Source: Tyto alba (Eukaryota > Chordata > Aves > Strigiformes > Tytonidae). Taken from it: 64,000 bases of DNA. Shown here piece by piece: positions 1 through 10,600 of the stretch. Position numbers and translations under genes: made by a program. Under the pieces are notes generated by a model, which worked only from the letters and a program-made list of their open reading frames with translations, searched no databases and was not told the DNA's origin. Location of the stretch: assembly GCF_018691265.1 (NCBI RefSeq), contig NW_024881316.1, positions 11,819,819 to 11,883,818 of the forward strand. The letters run 5' to 3'. The first letter of the stretch is position 1. Each line of letters opens with the position of its first letter.

Positions 1-656
1 TGATACAGGGCCTAGATAGGAACAGGGGATGTAAGGGTTAATATGGGAATAGCAAGAAGGGGATGACGAGGGAAATAGTCGAGATAAGAGTTTGCCTAGC
101 TTGTACGAGGTGTTTGTGTTGCTCGACCACTATCTCCTGTTTAAGTAAAAAACCTCCTCCACCCCTGAGTAAGTGAAGATGTTTGTGTTGATCGACCACT
201 ATCTCCTGTTTAAGTAAAAAGCCTCCTCCACCCCTGAGTAAGTGAAGATTACCCCACAACCGGCACAAACCTGCTCTGCGGGTCCAGGGGGTGACAGAGA
301 CTGTGCAGGAATTCGGGGTGAAAAGTTCAGCACTGAGGAAGAGGAGATACTTCCTCCCACGACCACCACCCAGTCCTTCACGACCCCTGCCCAGGACCAA
401 AGGAACTCACTGCGCAGACTCAACTGGGAGGAGACCATGGAAATGCTAATTTTAATACGAAGCGGGGATAGGTGATGCATATGTATAGGCGTATTGCGAA
501 ATATTATGAATATGTAATCATTTGCTCTATAAATCTAAGGCAACGGTACCACATGGTAGCACACATTAGGAGGAGTGATCCCCTGTGTGCCCAGCGCTGA
601 ATAAACATACCTACTTTACAATCTATCAGATTGTGGAGTCTGTTTTCCGCACGTCA
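1..656 (+). mobile_element. Endogenous retroviral LTR (family 'LTR-A'), probably solo, cut by or starting at the window edge
   Basis: The block begins TG and ends CA (CGCACGTCA at about 648-656), as LTRs do. It has promoter and polyadenylation signals in the right order on the plus strand: TATAAAT at 538-544 and AATAAA at 600-605, followed by a short U5-like tail. The upstream (U3-like) part contains a 69-bp direct repeat. No open frame of note is present. The 3' end abuts a minus-strand LTR-B copy at 658, so LTR-A most likely inserted into that older LTR. The left target-site duplication would lie outside the window, so whether base 1 is the true start cannot be decided. The overall look resembles avian ERVL/ERVK LTRs, but no family name can be assigned without a library search. 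Confidence 0.65.
112..249 (+). repeat. 69-bp tandem direct repeat (two copies) in the U3-like part of LTR-A
   Basis: Two nearly identical 69-bp units start at 112 and 181, each beginning GTTTGTGTTG and ending AAGTGAAGAT. Their position upstream of the TATA box is like the duplicated enhancer repeats of retroviral U3 regions. Enhancer function is inference. Confidence 0.85.
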
Positions 657-657
657 T

Positions 658-1207
658 AACTTCGTCTGACTGGATTCTCTCCCACGGCTGCAGCCCTTCC
701 CGAGCTGCTCCAGCGTGGGACTCCCCCGCATGCTGCAATCCTCCCAGCACTGAATTACAGCAGCGGGGCTACCTTTTCCCATGAGACCCCGGCCTTCTTC
801 GGGCACAGAACCTTGATCATCTGAGCAGGAACAATAGGCTGTAAATCAATGTCTGCTCCACCGTAGATCTCCATGGGTGGCAGGGGGGGGCCGCCCTGCC
901 GTCTCACCACAGGATACAGGAGGGTCTCTGCTCCGGCACACCTCCCCCCTCCTTTCTTCCTCCGTTCCTCCACTGACCTTGGTGTTCATGCAGCTGCAGC
1001 AACTCCTCCTCACAAGTCCGACTGCCCGTCACCACGTCCCTTCTTAAATACGTTATCGCAGAGGCGCAGCCGATTGGCTCAATTTCCCAAACAGAAGTGG
1101 AGCTGACGTGGAGCTGGGGGAGCTTCGAGAAGCTTCTCACAGGGGGCCGCCCCGATAGCCCCCTCCCCTGCCACCAAAAAACTCCACCACTCACTCAACC
1201 CAGGACA
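658..1207 (-). mobile_element. LTR-B copy 1, upstream half of a retroviral LTR, minus strand
   Basis: Read on the minus strand, the copy starts TGTCCTGGG at 1207 and runs 550 bp to GAAGTT at 658-663. It matches LTR-B copy 2 (7099-7648) with only scattered differences, by eye well above 90% identity, and matches copy 3 (17234-17774) less closely. A TATTTAA promoter-like box lies at 1044-1050 on the minus strand. No polypurine tract precedes its start (1208-1225 read on the minus strand), so it is not a 3' LTR. The remaining half of the LTR, present in copy 3, is missing here. It may continue left of the window beyond inserted LTR-A, or it may have been removed by a rearrangement. Confidence 0.8.
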
Positions 1208-1711
1208 AACATGTTCAGGCAGCTTTTGAATATATCCAATGATACACCACCAGCTCTTCCTCCCCTTCTTATGTGAAAGGCTCCAAGGAAGGGCTTGGCT
1301 GACCAATATTTTCAAGTCTGGTGTTCCATCTGATTTAGGCAGAAGATGAAGATCATCCTCATGAAGAGTTCATTGTCCTTGTGGGATGGGACACTTGTCT
1401 CCTTTACCTTGATGGTGGTGCAAGTGCTAATGTACAGCGGAGGGTGGTTCCCCATCAAACATTCAGGTTGGCCTGATCTATGAAGAGGAACAAAGACTTT
1501 AGTGTAGCACAGAGATAATGAGTATGTACTATTACAAATTAGGATACAGCCTTTAGTTTTCTGTACCGGTCCTTTTTTAAAAGACTGCATCTGAATAACC
1601 TGTATTAACTGTTCTTAAGCTGTTTGAGCTCAGAGAAGTTCCACCTCACACAATATTACAGATAATATTTAACCCTACTCCCTTTCTTCTACTTTCATTA
1701 ATGTAAATGAT

Positions 1712-1795
1712 GTATTAATTATTTTAAATGATAGAAAATAAAAATGACATATATGGTATTAATTATTTTAAGTGATAGAAAATAAAAAATGAAAG
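1712..1795. repeat. 44-bp tandem duplication, AT-rich
   Basis: Two copies start at 1712 and 1756, both beginning GTATTAATTATTTTAA and continuing through TGATAGAAAATAAAAA. Simple local duplication. Confidence 0.8.
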
Positions 1796-2694
1796 ATACA
1801 GTTCAAATGCATAATCCAGGGATTTAAATGTTCTAGATAATGTTGTACATTGTTTAGTAACAAGAGTCAGTTTGCTTCAAGATATTTTCCATGCTGCCAA
1901 ATTTGCTTGGCAATATTAGGGGCTGCACATTTCTGCAGCTTCTTCTACAACCTGAGCCAAAATGCACTTCAGAGTACTTCAGGATTTGCTTGCTGGCTAC
2001 CAACTGCTTTCACGAATTTTTCTTACTCTCCCTGCTGAGAGCACAGGGACTCTCCCACTTAGGTTTTCTCACGTTGCTTCATGATTGGAGTTACAGAACA
2101 GACAAGCATTTAGCACGAGCTTTGGACAGCCCTACATGGGATTTCACAGGGAAGGATGGTGGATTCAGCTGCCTTCTCAAGCACGGTGTGCCTAAGTTTC
2201 CAAAATAGGAATTGGACCCCTATTCAGAGCATCCTCTAGTAAACATTATTATTTGCCTTTTAAAAACAGTCTGAGCAAGACTCCTCAATTCTGCAAAATC
2301 TGAGCTCTGTTTAAGTATATAATTATGACTTAATTTACTTGCATTATTTTTACATCTTTTACCTGATAAGAAATATATATTACCCCTTCAAACATACAAG
2401 GCATTTAAGGTTACGGAGGTATGCAAATACAAACCACTTATGGTTAAAATGATGAGGAAAAAAATTAACAGGCTGAACCCAGTTAACACAGTGACACTAC
2501 AAGGTTATTAATGCTTCTTCTGGAAATTGTTTCTGAGAACAGGGCCATTAACTTGTCTGATATTTATGGATTTTCTTCCATTAAAGAGGACTGGCATCTC
2601 CTGCTGTTGTAGGGCTCGTGACAATGGCCTCTACAGAACTCCTCTTCCAGGGAGCCTGGTGAGGCCTACAAAACATCATTTTAATCAGATGTTT

Positions 2695-2790
2695 GTTGTC
2701 CTCTTTTTCCTCATGGAAACTGAGGCACAGAGATGACATGGCTTCCCAAGGGCAGGCAGGTGTCAGCCTAGGCAAGGACAAATGTCCCTG
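2695..2790. repeat. Possible ancient MIR-like SINE fragment
   Basis: CTCATGGAAACTGAGGCACA (about 2711-2730), followed by AGAGATGACATGGCTTCCC, resembles the conserved core of amniote MIR elements (GAAACTGAGGCACAGAGAGG...). Recognition is from memory of the family and the match is short, so confidence is low. Confidence 0.35.
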
Positions 2791-3468
2791 AGCATCCTGC
2801 ATGCCTGCTCAGTGGCCTAGCCATGAGCTCAGGCTTGCTTCTAAGACCCTCATGTGGGTAGCCAAGCAGCTGTAGTGCAAGCATCAGTTATTTGTTCATG
2901 GTAATTCATTTCTTTTATCTTTCAGATAGAAGAAGAAAAAAGAAATACATAAAGAAAAAAAATCCAGATGATGTCCCCAAGCCTGGGTTGAAGGGACTCT
3001 CTTCTGGAAAACGAGGAAATTCAGAAAGCTCTGTTTGACCTTCTACAGGACTGGAAAAGGCAAATGTGACCCTGGGAGCACAGAGACCTGTCTGCACTTT
3101 TAATAGTCTAAGCAGCCCCTTACAAAACTTTTATGGACAGGCAGCCACACAAACCAATTTTAGCTTGTTCAGGCCTTTTAAATGGAAATAAATTCTTCAA
3201 CCTCTGTTATCAATAATAGAGCATTTACCAGCCTATATGTCTCATAAGGGTATAGCTTGTGTTAAATTGCCCCCTAGAGGAGACAACACAAAGGCAACAG
3301 AATGAAGAACTGGAAGACAATTTTATCAATTTTTTTAAAAAGCAGCAATAATACCACAGCAGTGCCATGCTGTTCTTTCAATAAATCAGGAAAGAAATCT
3401 CATTGTCTAATCACTCTTTGTTCCATTTTGTTTCAAGGGCGTAAAAACAATGTATTACCACATAAAAT

Positions 3469-5877
3469 TACCAACGGTCAGGTAGTCTGGGCTAACGGCC
3501 GAGGGGGCGGGGCTAACGGCAAGGGGGTCTGGGATAACGGCTGAGGGGGCGGGGCTAACGGTCGATGGGGGCGGGGCCAACTGTCAGGTGGTCTGGGCTA
3601 ACGGTCAGGTGGTCTGGGCTAACGGCCGAGGGGGCGGGGCGAACGGCCGAGGGGTCGGGGCCAACGGTCAGGTGGTCTGGGAAACGGCCGGGGTGGGTGG
3701 GGCTAACGGTCGAGGGGGCGGGGCTAACGGTCACGTGCTCTCGGCCAACGGTCACGTGGTCTGGGGAAACGGCCGAGGGGGGCGGAGCTAACGGCCGAAG
3801 GGGGCGGTGCCAACAGTCACGTGCAGTGTTCTAACGGCCGAGGGGGGCGGGGCTAACGGTCAGCTGGTCTGGGCTAACGGTCAGGTGGTCTGGGCAAACT
3901 GCGGAAGGGGGCGGGGCAAACTGCCGAAGGGGGCGGGGCCAACGGTCACGTGGTCTGGGCTTACGGCCGAGGGGGAGTGGCTAACGGTCAGGTGGTTTGG
4001 TCTAACGGCCGAGGGGGCGGGGCTAACGGTCGATGGGGGCGGGGCCAACGGTCAGGTGGTCTAGGCTAACGGTCAGGTGTTCTGGGCTAACGGCCGAGGG
4101 GGAGGGGCTAACGGACGAGGGGGCGGGGCTAACGGTCACGTGGTCTGGGCAAACTGCCGAAGGGGGCAGGTCCAACGGTCACGTGGTCAGGGCTAACGGT
4201 CAAGGGGGCGGGGATAACGGTCACGTGGTCTGGGCAAACTGCCGAGGGGGCGGGGCTAACGGCCAGGTGGTCTGGGCTAACAGCCAGGTGATGAGGGCTA
4301 ACGACCAGGGAGTCTGGGCTAATGGCCGAAGGGGGAGGGGCTAAAAGTCGAGGGGGGCGGGGCTGACGGCCGAAGGGGGCGGGGCTAACAGTCAGGTGGT
4401 CTCTGCTAATGGCCGAGGGGGGCGGGGATAACGGTCAATGGGGGCGGGGCCAACGGTCAGGTGGTCTGGTCTAATGGTCAGGTGGTCTGGGCTAACGGCC
4501 GAGGGAGGCGGGGCTAACGGTCGAGGGGGCGGGGCTAACGGTCACATGGTGTGGGCAAACGGCCGAGGGGGCGGGGCTAACGGTCAGGTGGTCTGGGCTA
4601 ACGGTCAGGTGGTCTGGGCTAACGGCGGAGGGGGTGGGGCTACCGGCCGAGGGGGCGGGGCCAACGGTCACGTGGTCTGGGGTAACGGCCATGGGGCGGG
4701 GCTAAAGGTATAGGGGGCGGGGCCAACGGTCAGGTGGTCTGGGCTAACGGTCAGGTGGTCTGGTCTAACGGCCGAGGGGGCGGGGCTAAAGGCCGATGGG
4801 GCGGGGCCAACGGTCAGGTGGTCTGGGCTAACGGTCAGGTGGTCTGGGCAAACTGCCGAAGGGGGCGGGGCCAACGGCCTAAGAGGGCGGGGCCAACAGT
4901 CACGTGGTCTGGGCTAACGGCCGAGGGGGTGTGGCTAACGGTCAGGTGGTTTGGTCTAACGGCCGAGGGGGCGGGGCTAACAGTCACGTGGTGTGGGCAA
5001 ACGGCCGAGGGGGCGGGGCCAACGGTCACGTGGTCTGTGTAACGGCCGAGGGGGCGGGGCTAACGGTCAGGTGGTCTGGTCTAACGGCCGAGGGGGCGGG
5101 GCTAACGGTCGATGGGGGCGGGGCCAACAGTCAGGTGGTCTGGGCTAACGGTCAGGTGGTCTGGGCTAACGTTCAGGTGGTCTGGGCAAACTGCCGAAGG
5201 GGGCGGGGCTAACGGCCGAGGGGGCGGGGCCAACGGTCACGTGGCCTGGGCTAACGGCCGAGGGGGCGGGGCTAAAGGCCGATGGGGGCAGGGCCAACGG
5301 TCAGGTGGTCAGGGCTAACAGGTGGTCTGGGCTAACTGCAGAAGGGGGCGGTGTCAACGGCCTAAGGGGGCGGGGCCAATGGTCAGGTTGCCTGGGCTAA
5401 CGGCTGAGGGGCGGGGCTAAAAGTCGAGGGGGCGGGGCCAACAGTCAGGTGGTCTAGGCTAACTGTCAGGTGGTCTGGGCGAATGGCCGAGGGGGTGGGG
5501 CTAACGGTCGGTGGGGGCAGGGCCAACGGTCAGGTGGTCTGGTCTAATGGTCAGGTGGTCTGGGCTAACGGTCGAGGGGGCGGGGCTAACGGTCAGGTGG
5601 TCTGGGCTAATGGTCACGTGGTCTGGGCAAACTGCCGAGGGGGCGGGGCTAACGGCCGAAGGGGCCGGGGCCAACCATCAGGTGGTATGGGTAAACTGCC
5701 AAAGGGGGTGGGGCCAACGGCCTAAGGGGGCGTGGCCAACGGTCACATGGTCTGGTCTAACGGCCGAGGGGGCAGGGCTAACGGCCAGGGCGTCTGGGCT
5801 TAACGGCCGAGGGGGGCGGGTCTAACGGTCGAGAGGGGCGGTGCTAATGGCCGAGGGGGGCGGGGCCAACAGCCAAC
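3469..5877 (+). repeat. GC-rich minisatellite, about 21-bp units, G-rich strand on plus
   Basis: About 2.4 kb of head-to-tail units, mostly 21 bp (some 20 or 22), roughly 115 copies. Two main unit types alternate irregularly. One begins CTAACGGTCAGGTG and ends GTCTGGG. The other begins CTAACGGCCGA and ends GGGGGCGGGG. Variants carry CACGTG in place of CAGGTG, or begin CAAACTGCCGAAG. Nearly every unit therefore starts with YAACGG (a MYB-type core), and about half end in an Sp1/KLF-type GC box. Because 21 bp is seven codons, spurious open frames run through it (repeating ANGQVVW / ANGRGGG). These are not genes. Irregular higher-order repetition is visible. Confidence 0.95.
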
Positions 5878-6356
5878 CTGGCCGTTAGCCCCGCCTCCTC
5901 AAACAGTTAGCGCAGACCACCTGACCGTTGGCCCCGCCCCTTTCGGCCAGTATCCCCACCCCTCTCGACCGTTAGCCCCGCCCCTCGGCCATTAGCCCAG
6001 ACCACGTAACTGTTAGCCCCGCCCCCCTCGTCCGATAGAACAGGCCACCTGGCTGTTAGCCCAGACCCCCTTGCCGTTAGCCCCGCCTCCCTCGACCGTT
6101 ATCCCCGCCCCCTCAGCCTTTAGCCCAGACCACCTGACCGTTGGCCCCGCCCCCTTCGGCCATTGGTCCCTCCCCCCTCGGTAATTAGAACTCACCCCCT
6201 GGCCTTTAGCCCCGCCCCCCTCGGCCGTTAGCCCCGCCACCTCGGCCGTTAGCCCTGACCCCCTGACCGTTATCCCCGCCCCCCTCTACTGTTAGCCCCA
6301 CCTCCTCGGCCTTTAACCCAGACCACCTGAGCTTTGGCCCCGCCCCCTTCGGCCTC
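5878..6356 (-). repeat. Same minisatellite in inverted orientation
   Basis: From about 5878 the same units continue as their reverse complement (CCGTTAGCCCCGCCCCC, CCGTTAGCCCAGACCACCTG), about 23 copies, so the G-rich strand switches from plus to minus. With the preceding block this makes a large imperfect palindrome with arms of up to about 480 bp. The inverted block ends where LTR-B sequence begins (6361). Confidence 0.93.
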
Positions 6357-6360
6357 CTCA

Positions 6361-6741
6361 CCAAAGATGAAGGAAGTGGCATCGCTGACTGCACCCCCCA
6401 TTCCCTGCCTCTGCACCACTGGGGGTGTAGGCAGAGATATCAGGAGCAGAGCTGAGCCCGGGGAGAAGGGAGGGGTGGGGTGATGGTGTTCTCAAGATGT
6501 GGCAATGCTTCTCACTGTCCTACTCTGTTATGTGTTGTTAGTGTCTGTGATAAATGTATGTTCTTTTTTTCTTCCCCTAATGAATCTGCCTTTTGCTCGT
6601 GACCATAAAGGGTGATTTTTTCCCCATCCCAGTCCTATCTGGACCCCAAGCCTGGCTCTCTGTCCCTTCTCATTGCCGGAGGGGAAGGGAGAGAGAGCTG
6701 CTGCATTGTGGTTGGCTGCCAACCAGGCCTAAACCACGACA
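6361..6741 (+). mobile_element. Downstream half of a 5' LTR-B of a miniature provirus
   Basis: This 381-bp stretch aligns with the second half of the complete LTR-B copy 3 (17908-18289). The shared sequence starts at CCAAAGATG and ends ...AACCACGACA / ...AACCACAACA. It contains the same block around CTGTGATAAATGTATG, where copy 3 has a proper AATAAA. It is followed after 5 bases by a primer-binding site, so it is the end of a 5' LTR. The upstream half is absent and the minisatellite occupies its place. Confidence 0.82.
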
Positions 6742-7098
6742 GTTTTTGGCGCCCAACGTGGGGCAGAGGGTTGCGATTTGATAAGGATATTAATTGGGAG
6801 AGGTAATGAGCAAAATACATACTGAACTCCTTTACTGGAATGATCTTTGTAATGTCTGTAGTTGTAATTGTGGGGAAGGTTTTTTTTTTTCAGGTGTGGT
6901 GAAGGGACTATGTGTGGATGTTCTGTATTGTGTCTCAGTATTTTGTCGGTTACGTTTTATTTGGGTGTGGGGAAGTTCCTTTCAGTCTGGTTTTGCCTAC
7001 TCTTTGTTCTGATGTTGATGTGTATACTGTTTTCTGTACTGTTTTCTGTTGGATCTCTTAATTCTTAAATACGTGATTCGCAGAGGCGAGGGGTAGAA
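6742..7098 (+). mobile_element. Internal region of miniature provirus, no gag/pol/env
   Basis: Only 357 bp separate the 5' LTR end from the 3' LTR start. The region holds the primer-binding site and a polypurine tract (GAGGCGAGGGGTAGAA, about 7083-7098) immediately before the LTR. None of its short open frames resembles a retroviral protein. It is either an internally deleted provirus or a naturally non-autonomous element that moved with helper proteins. All coding capacity is gone. Confidence 0.8.
6747..6764 (+). promoter_or_regulatory. Retroviral primer-binding site, tRNA-Lys type
   Basis: TGGCGCCCAACGTGGGGC lies 5 bp after the LTR end (CA at 6740-6741). It is the 18-nt sequence complementary to the 3' end of tRNA-Lys1,2, as used by several beta-, lenti- and spumaviruses and their endogenous relatives. 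Exact position and sequence make this a confident call. Confidence 0.92.
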
Positions 7099-7648
7099 TG
7101 TCCTGGGTTGAGTGAGTGGTGGGGTTTTTTGGTGGCAGGGGAGGGGGCTATCGGGGCGGCCCCCTGTGAGAAGCTTCTCGAAGCTCCCCCAGCTCCACGT
7201 CAGCTCCACTTCTGTTTGGGAAATTGAGCCCATCGGCTGCGCCTCTGCGATAACGTATTTAAGAAGGGACGTGGTGAGGAGGAGTCGAACTTGTGAGGAG
7301 GAGTCGCTGCAGCTGCGTGAACACCAAGGTCAGTGGGGGAACGGAGGAAGAAAGGAGGGGAGAGGTGTGCCGGAGCAGAGACCCCCCTGTATCCTGTGGT
7401 GAGACGGCAGGGCGGCCCCCCCCTGCCACCCATGGAGATCTACGGTGGAGCAGACATTGATTTATGGCCTGTTGCTCCTGCTCAGATGATCAAGGTTCTG
7501 TGCCCAAAGAAGGCCGGGGTCTCATGGGAAAAGGTAGCCCCGCTGCTGTAATTCAGTGCTGGGAGGATTGCAGCATGTGGGGGAGTCCCACGCTGGAGCA
7601 GCTCGGGAAGGGCTGCAGCCGTGGGAGAGAATCCAGTCGGAGGAAGTT
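7099..7648 (+). mobile_element. LTR-B copy 2: truncated 3' LTR of the miniature provirus
   Basis: Starts TGTCCTGGG directly after a polypurine tract, so it is a 3' LTR. It carries TATTTAA at 7256-7262 and runs 550 bp to GAAGTT. There the family consensus seen in copy 3 should continue with GGTGACCC, but unrelated AT-rich DNA follows. Copy 1 stops at the same internal base. An imperfectly understood 17-bp palindrome (GAAGTTAG-C-CTAACTTC, 7643-7659) sits on the break. Confidence 0.85.
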
Positions 7649-10600
7649 AGCCTAACTTCACAATCTTCCATTTAATTTTTCTTGCTGATTTTCCTCCTTG
7701 AGTTGCTCCTTGAATTTCTGTACAGACATTTGAGTACACTAATATTCTGCATTATTTGTATATTGTTTCAAAGCAATCCATCCTCAGTCTTCTTTGCCCA
7801 CTGGATGGTTTCCACACTATTTCAGGGAAGCTGCTCTGTCACTAACTCTGGTAGGTTTCTCTCAGCAGGCAGCCACAGAAGGATCTGGAATTAAATTTGC
7901 CTCATGTTTTCAAGTATGGATGGGATTCAGGGCTTATCCCTCTCAGGACCTAGGTTCAGGACCTTTTTAAGCTACTATCCACTGGTGCTACGAGCAAAGC
8001 ATTTTTGTTGTTTTAATTGCAAATTTGATTTTAAAAAAAACATTTTTGGTGTTCAGCATTTCACGTTTTCTCATCGGTGATTGTTTCCTGTACTGTTTAA
8101 ACATATCCAAAACTGAAGCCTAACTGTAGAGAGCAGTTTAACTCTTTTTTGCTACAGCTCAGTTGACAAATGGAAGTTACTGCGTCTAAGCTGTTGAGGC
8201 TGGCTATCCCTGAGCAGCACTGGCCTCAGCGCATCCCCACGCTGCCTCCAGTGCCACAGGACTCTCCCTCTGCACTGCAGCACGCTCTGTGCACCAGGAG
8301 CTGCCTGCACAAAATGCAAAGATTTCCATATACAGACCAAAGACAGAGGAAAAAAACTTCCCCCAAGAAGTCATGGTTTGTCGTGGTTTGGGCCAAGATG
8401 GCAACTGAGCATCACGCAGCCATTCACTCATCTCTTTCCCCCACCAGAATGGAATGAAGGAAGTGAAGCAAAAATGTCTCAGGAATCCAGGTACGGAGAG
8501 TACCTCAGGAATCCCTGCTACCAAAAACCCCGCCACAGAAACCCAGCACTGTGATTGTAATGCTGCTTTATTTTGTTCTCGTTACGTTTTAAAGGTGTCA
8601 TTAAATCAGGAGCTGATGTGAAAACGGTTGCATCCACAGAGGCTGCATATTTTATCTAATCATGACGGAGATCTGCTGGCTGCGCTAGTCCACACAATGG
8701 ACCTGACATGACAGTTTCAGGATGACTGTATCCACTGTTTCAGAGTTACAGAGAGAATGTGAGGTGAATTTTATTTCCATTTGAGACTCTTAGAGTAACA
8801 GAAGATAAAAAATCTACTATGAAAAACAGACATTAAAACTAAAATTGTTTCTTAGTTGTCCTGATTCAGTGGAACCAAAATGAAGAAAACCCAGTAAAAA
8901 TTTATTTGATTTCCCAAAATAACAGGCTTTATCTGATTGTTTTGGATGGCTAATCTTTCCTACATACCTGTCAACTTACTGACCAATTTTGACCATACCT
9001 GACAGAGGCTTATGAGCTCCTACTAAGTTCCTGGCAAGCTTTCCTGGACTTTCCATTCAAAGGAAAGAGACTGCAGTCATCCTTACGTGAAGGAGATATA
9101 AGTGCTATTCCAGGTTTTTGATCTGCAGTGCAGCCGTCAGTCAGTCACTCTGCACCAACACACCTCCAAGCCTGCCAGAGCACCTCACATTTCACTCAGA
9201 CAGCAAAAATGACTGGAACACGGGTTTGTCTGCCATGGAGGAGCAGAAGTATGAGCATTACAATGCAATAGTAAATAAATAGAAAAAAATAGATATTAAA
9301 TAACTACAGATAATAAATAATTGAAATAATTAATTACAATGATTTCTCATAGACAGCCAGATACATAACCAGCATACAATACATTTTCAAATTATACTGC
9401 TTTCCATGAGTTCCTCCTCTTGTCTAAACTTTGCCAAACATAAGAATGAGCATTTATAGGAGGGAGGAAAAAAAAAAAAAAAGTCCTCTGGGAGGGTCAC
9501 TAGCATTTCAAATGGATTTCTTGTGTTTTAATAATTTAATAATAGTTTAATAATAAACTATTGACCTTTACTGGGGGAGCAATTTCCTGTTCCTGGCAGA
9601 GGTGGCCTTCTATAGATCAGCTAGCTTCTTTAATATGGTTCATTAACAGAACTAGAAGTCAACTTTTATGGTCATCATTTCAGAAACACCTATACTTATA
9701 AATCACTTATTATTTCTGAGGAGATGGTCATGCTTGGAAATGAAATGAGCACCTTGACCCAAAAGAATCTGTCATTCCTCCATTTGTTTCAGACAAAATG
9801 TGCATTTTTAAATCAGATTTCTTTGAAGATGCAACTGATAACAGAAAATTCAGTTAGACTCAATATTTTTCTAAGAAGTTACTTTAAAAACACTTCGCCT
9901 ATTTTTAATCTTTTCAAACCATACTTAACTGTCTGCTTTATGAAGTAGTAAGGTGTGAGTTTATGGATCTGCTGGGGCATAAAATAAAAAGTGGTGTAAT
10001 GAAAAAATGCAATGCAAGAGTCCACAGCATATACTCACATGCCTTTAATTTCAGCACTCCCCATAGCTCTTATTTTAGTACTTCTACTCCAGAAAGTTTT
10101 CCCTCAGAGTGCTGTCAAGTAATTTGTTGTACTAGATGGTGCTGAACCTTCTTCTGCTCCTTCCTTTCAGCAAACCCCAAAAAAATGTTGTGACAGAGAG
10201 ACATCAGACCTCTTGGCCAAAGGGAGAGTCATTTAAAAAATTGGTGGTGAAGCTCATAATGATTAAAAGAAGCATGGGGATAAGAAGAAGGGGCAGGAAG
10301 CGCAGGGGAATATCACCATGTGCATCTGTACAAGATTCACATATGCAACTCTGCCATCTCCCATTGGAGACTGCCAGGCCTCGCTCCTCTCACCCCACTC
10401 CTTGTTCCACTGCCTCATGTTTTCTGTCTTATACAGGAAACAGAGACTAGAACACCTTCATCCAGAGACCACTGCTAAGTGAAAATTGTAAGTGCATCCC
10501 ATTTACACATAAATGGCATGAAAACACACCTTGCAGAAAGAATGTGAAGGAGCTAAAAGTAGAGCTAAATTTTGTTTCCTCATGAAAAACTTTAGGCCAT

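Larger units (their letters stand above)
1208..3468. other. Intergenic, no gene recognised
   Basis: AT-rich DNA with short open frames only, none resembling a known protein. It holds a 44-bp tandem duplication (1712-1795) and a possible ancient MIR-like fragment (about 2695-2790), listed separately. Confidence 0.7.

Noticed and set aside
904..1194. 96-codon minus-strand frame also present at 7112-7402 (plus)
   Set aside because: Conserved between the two copies only because both are the same LTR. The frame lies in LTR promoter sequence and is broken in copy 3.
3555..6394. Overlapping open frames of 60-105 codons encoding ANGQVVWANGRGGG-like repeats on both strands
   Set aside because: The unit is 21 bp, a multiple of three, so open frames persist in several phases at once. 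There is no start-codon context, domain or consistent frame; they are by-products of the minisatellite.
8384..8545. Stretch resembling the start of another avian LTR (GTGGTTTGGGCCAAGATGGC...)
   Set aside because: Only a short suggestive motif. No end, TSD or signals could be found, so it is not listed as an element.
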